NCBI RefSeq assembly: GCF_946404245.1
Contig: NZ_CAMJCX010000006.1
Coordinates: 1 to 54,901, forward strand
Direction: 5' to 3'
Source of the DNA: an uncultured Methanobrevibacter sp.
Lineage (GTDB): Archaea > Methanobacteriota > Methanobacteria > Methanobacteriales > Methanobacteriaceae
DNA length: 54,901 nt
Shown: positions 1 through 9,100 of the stretch, in pieces
How positions within the stretch are numbered: the stretch's first letter is position 1
Layout of the letters: each line of letters opens with the position of its first letter
Made by a program: the position numbers and the translations under genes
Notes under the pieces: model-generated
Seen by the model: only the letters and a program-made list of their open reading frames with translations
The model's database searches: none
What the model was told of the DNA's origin: nothing

Positions 1-32
1 TATTATCGTAGAGAGTAAAAGTGTGGGATATT

Positions 33-1574
33 ATGCGCCCTATTGATATGATGGTAGCAGACTATAATTGTGAATATTTGGGATTATCAAGATTATGTTT
101 GATGGAATCTGCGGGAAAGTCTCTGGCTGAGGAAGTTGGTAAAATAGCAGTTTACACTTTCTCAAAACCGGTCAAGGTAGTGATTTTTACCGGTTCCGGA
201 GGAAATGGTGGTGACGGATTTGTTGCAGCAAGATACCTTTTGAACAGAGGTTACGAGGTTGACATCTACATGCTGAAGGACAACATCCGTTCCGAACAAT
301 CAAGGATAAACCTGGAAATTTTGGAGAATATGAAACCTCGCTTGTCCAGGTTGAACATTTACAATTTAAAAACTTTGGATGACATTAACAGCTGTGAAGT
401 TGCAAAAACCAGTGACAGCGAATTCATCATTGTCGATGGTCTTTTAGGTACTGGAATTAAAGGAAAACTTCAAACAAATATTAAAAGAGCGATTGAAGTT
501 ATAAATGACTCAAAAGGAATTAAAATAAGTGTTGATGTGCCTTCAGGAATGGATCCTCTAAATGGTGAGGTAAGCGATTTGGCTGTAGTTCCAGATTATA
601 CTATAAGTTTTCACAAAATCAAAACAGGTGTTCGAAATGCTGAGGAGGAAGTTGTCGGAGGACTTGTAACTGCAGACATTGGAATTCCGTTTGAAGCCGA
701 ATACTTCGTCAATTATGGTGACTTTTTAAGATTAAAAAATCGTGATTCTACTTCTCACAAGGGAAATAATGGAAGATTGCTAATTGTCGGTGGAAGTGGA
801 GATTATTCAGGTGCTCCTGCAATTGCGGGAATGGCAGCTATTGGTACCGGTTGTGATTTGGTTTATGTTGCAGCGCCTTTCAATGCGGCTCAGGCCATAA
901 AATCAACATCTCCTGATTTGATTGTAAAATCCTTGGATGGAGATAAGTTGTCTTTAAGTCATCTGGATGAAATTTTGGAATTGTCTGATAAGATTGATGC
1001 AGTATTGATTGGTCCGGGTGCTGGAATTGATGATGAAACCTCTAAACTGCTCAATGTACTGGTTACTAAAATCAAAAAACCAATTGTTTTGGATGCGGAT
1101 AGCTTAAAACAGGTTGAACTGTCTTTAATAAAAAATCGTGACGACATGATACTGACACCTCACATTTTTGAGTTCAAATCATTTTTCAATGTAAGCAATG
1201 ATTTGAAACTGGACATTGATTCATACGACTTTAAGAAAGTTGATGAAAACATCACAGAGTTTCAGCAAATTTCCCGCCAAATAAAAGCTTCAGTGATTGT
1301 TAAAGGCCAATATGATTTAATCCTGTCAGGTACCAAATTCAGAATAAATAAATCTGGAAACCCTGGAATGACTGTTGGCGGAACCGGTGATGCTCTGGCA
1401 GGAATTGCAGCAGGTTTATTGTCTCAAGGTTTATCTAGTTTTGATAGTGCATGTTTGGCGGCATTTGTTAATGGTGTTGCAGGTGATGTTGCATTTGATG
1501 AGAAGGGAAACGGGTTTTCAGCAACTGATTTGGTTTCCCACATTGGCAGCGTGATTAAAAATGGATTATGTTAA
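33..1574 (+). CDS. nnrDE: Bifunctional NAD(P)H-hydrate epimerase / ADP-dependent NAD(P)H-hydrate dehydratase (ORF opens at GTG 21; ATG 33 is a likely alternative start)
   Basis: N-terminal YjeF_N-like GSGGNGGDGFVAARYL; C-terminal carbohydrate-kinase-like GNNGRLLIVGGSGDYSGAP, LDADSLK, NPGMTVGGTGDALAGI. Confidence 0.9.
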   Translation: MRPIDMMVADYNCEYLGLSRLCLMESAGKSLAEEVGKIAVYTFSKPVKVVIFTGSGGNGGDGFVAARYLLNRGYEVDIYMLKDNIRSEQSRINLEILENMKPRLSRLNIYNLKTLDDINSCEVAKTSDSEFIIVDGLLGTGIKGKLQTNIKRAIEVINDSKGIKISVDVPSGMDPLNGEVSDLAVVPDYTISFHKIKTGVRNAEEEVVGGLVTADIGIPFEAEYFVNYGDFLRLKNRDSTSHKGNNGRLLIVGGSGDYSGAPAIAGMAAIGTGCDLVYVAAPFNAAQAIKSTSPDLIVKSLDGDKLSLSHLDEILELSDKIDAVLIGPGAGIDDETSKLLNVLVTKIKKPIVLDADSLKQVELSLIKNRDDMILTPHIFEFKSFFNVSNDLKLDIDSYDFKKVDENITEFQQISRQIKASVIVKGQYDLILSGTKFRINKSGNPGMTVGGTGDALAGIAAGLLSQGLSSFDSACLAAFVNGVAGDVAFDEKGNGFSATDLVSHIGSVIKNGLC

Positions 1575-2304
1575 AGGAATCTTTAAGAACAGGCCTAACA
1601 GATTCATTGCGGAAGTTGAAGTTGATGGGGCATTAGAAATTGCTCATGTTCCAAATACTGGACGATGCAGGGAATTGTTGGTTGATGATGCGGTGGTTTG
1701 GCTCAAACCCTCAGACAATCCGAATCGCAAGACCAAATATTCACTTCACTTTGTCGAGAACAAAGGAGTATTGGTATCACTTTACTCTCAGCAAGCTAAC
1801 AGTATTGTATATGATGCAATTGTAAATGGTAAAATAAAAGAACTTTCTGGTTATTCTTATCATCAAAGAGAAAAAACTGTTGATAACTCACGCATTGATA
1901 TATACTTGGCAAACAAGGAAGATGATTGTTGTGGAATGAGTTTCCTGGTTGAACCGTGTTACGTTGAAGTTAAAGGTGTGACATTAATTGTTGATGGTGA
2001 GGCAAGATTTCCCGATGCCCCTACAGAACGTGGAGCAAAACATCTAAAAGAGCTAATTAAACTTAAAAAAGATGGTAATCGATGTGTTGTATTTTTCCTG
2101 ATACAACATCCTGAGGGAACTTTTTTTAGGCCAAACTGGGAGAATGACCCGGTATTTAGTCAAACATTGAATGAAGCCTATGATGAAGGCGTAGAAATAC
2201 TTGTTTACCGATGTGACAATCAGTTGGATGGAATTGAACTAGTTCCGGAATCATTAGATTTTGATTTGGGAAAAGGTCTCGCCGATGGCATCATTAACGA
2301 CTAG
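1561..2304 (+). CDS. sfsA: DNA/RNA nuclease SfsA (sugar fermentation stimulation family)
   Basis: RPNRFIAEVEVDG...HVPNTGRCRELL, EVKGVTL, FPDAPTERGAKHLKEL motifs. Confidence 0.9.
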   Translation: MDYVKGIFKNRPNRFIAEVEVDGALEIAHVPNTGRCRELLVDDAVVWLKPSDNPNRKTKYSLHFVENKGVLVSLYSQQANSIVYDAIVNGKIKELSGYSYHQREKTVDNSRIDIYLANKEDDCCGMSFLVEPCYVEVKGVTLIVDGEARFPDAPTERGAKHLKELIKLKKDGNRCVVFFLIQHPEGTFFRPNWENDPVFSQTLNEAYDEGVEILVYRCDNQLDGIELVPESLDFDLGKGLADGIIND

Positions 2305-2979
2305 GGTTGCAACATCGTCATAAGGTGTTTCACTTTTGTTAATCAAAACAAGATTTTTCCCGTTAAAGTAATTAATCAAACCCGCTGCAGGATAAACGAC
2401 AAGTGAAGTTCCTCCAATAATCAATGTTTCAGCATTGGAAATATAATCGATTGCAAAACTCAAAACAGCATTGTTTAATGGTTCTTCATATAACACGACA
2501 TCTGGTTTTACGATTCCTCCGCACTCGCATCTTGGAATGCCTTCACTTTCCAGAACATGTTCCAATCCATACTCCTTTCCGCAGATTTGACAATAGTTCC
2601 GGTGAATGCTTCCGTGAAGTTCCAACACTTCTTTACTTCCCGCCTTTTGATGAAGTCCGTCAATGTTTTGTGTAATCACTGCCTTTAATTTCCTTGCTTT
2701 TTCAAGTTTTGCCAGTGCAATATGTGCCGGATTTGGTTTGGCATCCTTAAAGACCAGTGTGTCTTTGTAATAGTCAAAAAACTCTTCAGTATGGTCTAAA
2801 TAGTAACTGTGTGAAATCAGATTTTCTGGTGTATCGCCGTATTTTTCCAGACTTTTAAAAATTCCGCTTTCGGATCTGAAATCCGGAATTCCGCTTTCCG
2901 TTGATACTCCCGCACCTCCAAAAAATACAATATTGTCTGAAGTATCAATAATTTCTTGCAATTGGCTTATTTTAGACAT
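2254..2979 (-). CDS. cobB: NAD-dependent protein deacylase, Sir2 family
   Basis: GAGVSTESGIPDFRS, TQNIDGLHQKAG, LHGS, zinc CxxC pairs (CQICG, CECGG). Confidence 0.92.
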   Translation of the reverse strand: MSKISQLQEIIDTSDNIVFFGGAGVSTESGIPDFRSESGIFKSLEKYGDTPENLISHSYYLDHTEEFFDYYKDTLVFKDAKPNPAHIALAKLEKARKLKAVITQNIDGLHQKAGSKEVLELHGSIHRNYCQICGKEYGLEHVLESEGIPRCECGGIVKPDVVLYEEPLNNAVLSFAIDYISNAETLIIGGTSLVVYPAAGLINYFNGKNLVLINKSETPYDDVATLVVNDAIGETFSQIKI

Positions 2980-3071
2980 GGTTTTTATTATATTTTCATT
3001 AAATATTAATTTTTATATAGTGTTTTGAATAAATGGATTATTATAAACTTGTTATTAATTTGGTGAGGATT

Positions 3072-4724
3072 ATGGGAAATAATGAAAACAATAATTCAAA
3101 TTTGGACTGGATGGTTTACTGGTCATTTCCAAAATACAATCCTAGAAACAGTCAGATTAGACTCATAAACCAAATTAATTTTGCAATAGGTGAAGGCTAT
3201 AAAAATATCATTCTGGAAGCCGGAACCGGTACTGGAAAATCAGCTATTGCTACCACTCTTGCAAACATGTATGAAGATTCCTACATTTTGACAATGACCA
3301 AGCAGCTTCAGGAACAGTATCTGGATGATTTTGAAGACATGCTTGTTGAAATCAAGGGTAAAGGAAACTATCCCTGCAATTACAAGGGATCCTGTGATTT
3401 TTGCATTAAAGATGAGTACAACTTAAGAAAATGTGATGATTGTCCTTTTAGAATAGCTTTTAGGAAAGCTGTTGATGCAGAAAACGTAATCACCAACTAT
3501 GATTTTTTATATTATATGGGCGTTGCAAATCAGTTGTTGGATTCAAGAGAGCTGCTGATTTTGGATGAGGCCCATAACCTTGAACGTAAAATGCTGATGC
3601 TGTCTTCCCATAGTTTAAATCGTGAATACATTTCAACCAAGTTCGGCATTGATATTTTCGAATCGCTGATGAACTATTCCATTTCATATAATGCAATAAA
3701 AAGGGATTCCCATCATTGGATTGACTTATGTGACAGATTGATCAATGTTTGTAAAGAGCGTATCAGAGAAATCGAAGGAGAACACAAAAGGGACGTTCAG
3801 GTCACATTGGATGAATTTGAAAACGACCCGTCAAAATTCTCCTCTCCAGACTATATTGAAAAACAAAGGCTGGAAACGGACATGAAATCATTTGCGACAA
3901 TCAGTTTGGGATTGACAAGTGAGGATTTAATCATTGACCTGCCAAATCGAAATGACATCATGGAAGGCAAAATGGATATCTCCGCTGAATTCAAGCCCTT
4001 TTCAGTTTCGGATGATACTCAAAACTTATTGAAACTTGGAAATGTACGAATATTCTTGACAGGAACTTTGGGTAACATGGAAAAATTCTGCCAGTGGAAT
4101 AACATTAACCCTGATGAAACTTATTATATCTATGAGAAATCTCCTTTTGATGTGGCCAAAAGGCCGATATATCCTGAATTTGTAGCCAGCATGAGTGGAA
4201 AAACCCGTGGAATTCCAAATTGGAAAAATGACAGGGCAATTAAAAAGATTAAGGAAATATTGGACAATCATAAAAATGAAAAGGGAGTAATTCATACTTC
4301 AAGCAATGAACAGGCATTCTGGATAATGGAGAATTTAAAAGAATATCCATTGATGTTTGTCGGCGGTGAAGATAGGAATATTATTTTAAAGGAATTCACG
4401 GAATCCAGTGACAATTTAATTCTCATTGGCGCATCAATCAAGGACGGTGTTGATTTCAAAGGTGATTTATGCAGGTTCCAAATTATTTTCAAGGTTCCCT
4501 ATCCTCAGCTGAATGAACAGGTTAAATACAGAAAAGCATTGGATAAATCATGGTATTATTATCAGGCAGTCATGGCAATAATGCAGGCATATGGTCGTGG
4601 TATTAGGGATAAGGATGATTGGTGTGTGATGTATATAATCGATTCTGATTTTATAAATCTGTTTGATTTCAATAAAAGTTTTTTCAATGAATATTTCATT
4701 GAAGCTATCCAAAAAAAGAAGTAA
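3072..4724 (+). CDS. XPD/DinG-like superfamily 2 DNA helicase (ORF opens at 3033; ATG 3072 has SD GGTGAGG)
   Basis: Walker A EAGTGTGKSAIA, Fe-S-type cysteines CNYKGSCDFC...CDDCPF, DEAH box LDEAHN, C-terminal QAYGRGIRDKDD. Confidence 0.85.
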   Translation: MGNNENNNSNLDWMVYWSFPKYNPRNSQIRLINQINFAIGEGYKNIILEAGTGTGKSAIATTLANMYEDSYILTMTKQLQEQYLDDFEDMLVEIKGKGNYPCNYKGSCDFCIKDEYNLRKCDDCPFRIAFRKAVDAENVITNYDFLYYMGVANQLLDSRELLILDEAHNLERKMLMLSSHSLNREYISTKFGIDIFESLMNYSISYNAIKRDSHHWIDLCDRLINVCKERIREIEGEHKRDVQVTLDEFENDPSKFSSPDYIEKQRLETDMKSFATISLGLTSEDLIIDLPNRNDIMEGKMDISAEFKPFSVSDDTQNLLKLGNVRIFLTGTLGNMEKFCQWNNINPDETYYIYEKSPFDVAKRPIYPEFVASMSGKTRGIPNWKNDRAIKKIKEILDNHKNEKGVIHTSSNEQAFWIMENLKEYPLMFVGGEDRNIILKEFTESSDNLILIGASIKDGVDFKGDLCRFQIIFKVPYPQLNEQVKYRKALDKSWYYYQAVMAIMQAYGRGIRDKDDWCVMYIIDSDFINLFDFNKSFFNEYFIEAIQKKK

Positions 4725-4740
4725 GGTGATAGCGTTAAAG

Positions 4741-5919
4741 CTATCTGTTTAATTTTTGATAATTTGCTGCTTGAAGACCGTGGTATTTGATCATACCTTC
4801 AACATCTCTTTGGTCAGTTTCTTTGTCTTCAAAGGTAATTTGTTCAATGCTGTGTAAGCTGAATGGAGATTTTCTGGAAATTGGTTGGATTGAACCTTTG
4901 AACAGTTTCATTACAACTTCTCCGCTTACTCTTTCTTGCATATTGTCGATTGCTTGGTCAAGGTCTTCTCTTAAAGGTTCTTGCCAGAGTGCTCTGTATA
5001 CAAGGTCTGCATAGAGTCCGGACATGTATTCAGCAAATCTTAACTCGTCTGTTGTTAAAACTAATTCTTCTAATGCTTGGTGAGCTGCAATTAATAATTT
5101 TGCACCAGGGGTTTCGTAGATTTCCCTACTTTTGATACCAATCATTCTGTTTTCAATGGTGTCTACTCTACCAATACCGTGGGATCCTGCAATTTCATTT
5201 GCTTTAGTGATAATATCGATTAATGGCATCATTTCGCCGTTAATGGCTACAGGGATACCTTCTTCAAATTCTATAGATACTTTTTCAGGTTCGTCTTTAG
5301 CATCTTCCCAGGAGGCAGTCCATTCGTAGATGTCTTCTGGAGGTTCATTTGCAGGGTCTTCTAGGACATCTCCTTCAATTGCTCTTCCCCAGAGGTTTTC
5401 ATCAATACTGTAAATTTTATCGTAACTTAATTCAATTCCTTTGGATTCTGCATAAGCCTTTTCTTCAGTTCTTGTTAAGTTCATTTCTCTGATTGGTGCA
5501 ATGATATCTAAATCGGACATTGCAAGGATGATTGCTTCAAATCTGAATTGGTCGTTTCCTTTTCCAGTACAACCGTGTGCAATTGCAGTTGCTCCTTCTT
5601 TTTCAGCTACTTCTATAAGTTTTTGAGCGATTAATGGTCTTGCAAAAGCAGTGCTTAATGGGTATCCTTCATATTCTGCATTTGCTTTAATTCCGCGTGC
5701 AATGTATTCGTTTGCGAATTCTTCTTTAGCATCTATATTGTAGTGTTTTAATCCTCCAATTTTAGCTGCACTATTTTTTGCTTTTTCCATTTCTTCTTCG
5801 CCTTGACCTACATCCACACATGCGGTAATAACTTCTACATTGTATTTTTCTTCTAATAATTTAACACAAACGGAGGTATCTAATCCTCCACTGAATGCTA
5901 AAAGTACTTTATCAGTCAT
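4741..5919 (-). CDS. argG: Argininosuccinate synthase
   Basis: [49 protein letters not shown]. Confidence 0.97.
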   Translation of the reverse strand: MTDKVLLAFSGGLDTSVCVKLLEEKYNVEVITACVDVGQGEEEMEKAKNSAAKIGGLKHYNIDAKEEFANEYIARGIKANAEYEGYPLSTAFARPLIAQKLIEVAEKEGATAIAHGCTGKGNDQFRFEAIILAMSDLDIIAPIREMNLTRTEEKAYAESKGIELSYDKIYSIDENLWGRAIEGDVLEDPANEPPEDIYEWTASWEDAKDEPEKVSIEFEEGIPVAINGEMMPLIDIITKANEIAGSHGIGRVDTIENRMIGIKSREIYETPGAKLLIAAHQALEELVLTTDELRFAEYMSGLYADLVYRALWQEPLREDLDQAIDNMQERVSGEVVMKLFKGSIQPISRKSPFSLHSIEQITFEDKETDQRDVEGMIKYHGLQAANYQKLNR

Positions 5920-6078
5920 AAAATCACCATATAATTTTGATAAGAATGAATTATCAAGTTATATTTATATGTTTAATAGTATTTAAAATTTTTAAAGAAC
6001 TCTCAATTTAAAAAAATAATTGTTCTTAAAAATTAATTGAATATATTGGCATGGTTAAAAATAAAAAAAGTAATGAAC

Positions 6079-6097
6079 CTCGCCGCTTAAAGGCGAG
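6079..6097 (-). terminator. GC-rich hairpin CTCGCC-GCTTAAA-GGCGAG downstream of the giant adhesin, followed by T7 on the minus strand
   Basis: 6-bp GC-rich stem, conspicuous in an AT-rich background; minus-strand continuation CATTACTTTTTTTAT. Confidence 0.65.
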
Positions 6098-6105
6098 AAA
6101 TTCAT

Positions 6106-9100
6106 CTATGTAAAGTAAATAATTTTATTGTGTTTTTCAAGTTCTTTTACAGAGTTTTTCCCAATGTCATATAGGCCAGATATGGTTTTTGAATATATTT
6201 GATTTATTGCAACTTTTATGGCGTTATTACCAAGGCCGTTGATTGCACCGCCAAATGGGGTGAATTGTAATCCTCTTCCAACACCTTTCAGTACATTGCT
6301 CCAAAAAGTACTGTAATCCTGATAGTCATTTGCATATATTAATCCATATGCTCCGCCTAAAACACCGCCGATTACTGCATTAACTCCCATTGAAATTAAC
6401 GGTGCAGCTACGGCGCCTGTTGCTGCAATACCCCATCCGGCTCCCATGGTGAGTGATAATGTAAGTAGGGTAAAACCGCTTTCAAGTATATCTTTTCTCC
6501 ATGATGCCATTGGATGTTTTTCATAGTTGTTGTGGCCTTTTCCGAATATGACGACATCATCAATGGAACCGTCATTATTATAGATGTCTATTTTGTTACC
6601 TAATTTATCCACTGAAGAATATCCTGTATTGTCTGAAAAGATGGACATGATTACTTTAGCGGATCCGGTGTTATATATCGCTCCACCATATTTAGCATAA
6701 TTGTTGGTGAATGTAGTATTCAACACGCTTAGTAAACCTTTATTTACAATTGCGCCACCATAATCTGCTTTGAATTTATAGTCGACCTTATTCTTGTTGA
6801 AAATGGAGTTGGTAATTGTTAATTTGCCCATATTTTCAATTGCTATATTGTATCCTTCTATGACCAAATTATCTATTACTACATTTGCACGGGTTGTTGT
6901 TTTAAGGAATTGTGTTGTATCGTCATCCTTTGGATTTTGAACAAATATTCTTGCACCGGCACCATTGATGATTAATGTTCCGTAATCCGCATCGAACAGG
7001 CATTGGGAATTAGGTATTGTACCATAATCTCCTTTAACCAATGTGATGTTTATGATATCATATTTGGTATTTCCGTTAACTATTTTGGAAGCTCTCATCA
7101 GAGATGCTAAATTGTCCACAACTGCACTGTAAACGGTATTGTTTAAAGTTTCTCTAACCATATATACTGCTCCACTTTCAGTTTTTATTGTGGATGGGGT
7201 GTATCCGCTGCAGTTTATAAGTTTCACGGTGGATAACTCTTTAATTTCGAAATCATTCCTGTCATTGTTTTTCCAAACCAAATTGGATTTTATCACGTTT
7301 CCTGTGAACTGGCAATTGGAGAATACTCCGTTTGATGATTTTCCAATACCGTAATATGCTCCTCCCTTATTAGCACCATTGTCCTTAAATAATGAATTGT
7401 AACAGTGTACATTGCCGTAGTTTCTTATTGCACCTCCGTAATCTCCATCCCTTGATTTATGGTGCATTATGTTGTCCTTAAATGTACAGTTGATTGCTAC
7501 GAATGTGCCGTAATTTAAGATAGCTGTATTGAATCCTGACAGTGTCATGTTAATCAGTGTAAGGGATCCGTAATTTGGAATATATGCAAAGTGATAATCA
7601 TCAGATGCACTGTTTTCTGTTAGTTTTATTGTAGCTCCATTACCGTTAATGATAACTGGGATTGATTTAATGTCGAGAAGGCTTCTTTCCCATACGAATG
7701 TTGTTATACTTTGGTCAAGGTACTCTGAACGCCATTCGTTTTTATCCCTATATTTTTTAAGTGAATCTGCAGTTATGATGTACTCGCCTTTGTTTAATGT
7801 AAAGTTGTATAATGTTGCACTGCTTTTGCTGTCCAACCAATCTGTTAAGTCCATTAATCCTGCAACATCTTTATAATTTCTTTGTATTGTAAGGTTTGCT
7901 GTTAAAGTACGAAGGTCTTTCATGCTTAATGCGGAGTTGTCATCAATGTAACCGTTATCTCTAATATGCTCATAAGTATCCCAATTATTGTCATAAACGA
8001 CAATCATACTTCTTTCAACTGCACGGACATCATCATCCTCTGTCTTGAAACTGCATTTGATGAAATTTGTAATGGAATTTTTATCGGCATATAAAACTCC
8101 TCCTTGTTTATACATTTGACTTCCAGCATTGGAATTTCCATTGAAAATACAATTCTTGAATGTTGCTTTGTTCTTGTTGTACATTACTGAGCCAAAAGTT
8201 TTGGTTGCCCAGAATTTTGCATTGTTTTCTGTGAATATACAATTTTCAGTATATATTTCACCTGCGTTTGCAAATACTCTATAGAATTTTTTGAATTCAA
8301 GATTGTCTATCATGACATTTGTATTTGGCTCCAAACTCATGAAATTGTGTTTGTAGTCATCATCTATTATTGAACCGTTACCGTGTATAATCAATGTGCC
8401 GTGGGTCAAGTGAATCAGATAATTCCATTCACTGTCTCTCCAGAAGCTTTCTGTGATTTTATATGTATTCTTTTTAAGGTTTATGACTGTGACGTCCACT
8501 TTATAATCAGCGCGTGCCATTTTTCTTAGGACTTCTGTAAGTTCCTGTGAATTGGAAACGGTTACATTATATAGGATAAATGCTTCTCCGGTTCCCATAA
8601 CGTATCTGTATGTGTCTTTACCAATGACACTGTACATTGTTGCATTTGATACTTTTTTAAATGTTTCATTTCCATATACTGGTAACAGCGCACCATAGGT
8701 AGTGCCGTTAAGGTCTAAATCACGTATTGCATACTTGTTGGTTACGGTAATTTCCTCTTTTGTGGTTTTACCTGAATATATTGTTTCAACAGTATGTTTT
8801 CCTGCAGTCACGTTTAATGTAACGTATGCTATTCCATCTTCTGAGGTGAGGCTTGTGAATGTTTTTCCGTCAACCTTGAATGTTACAGTCTCGTTTACTG
8901 AACCATCGATTTTTATTACGTATGGATCAAGGATATCAAATGTTAAATTTCTTTTATTTACTGTAATCTTGTTTGTGTAGGATTCGCCTGTTTTACTGTT
9001 TATGGATTTTACTGTGTATTGACCAGGCTCCAAATTAACATTCAGAGTAGCTGTGCCTGAATTTCCTATAATGTAACTGCTGTATTTGGCATTGTTCACA

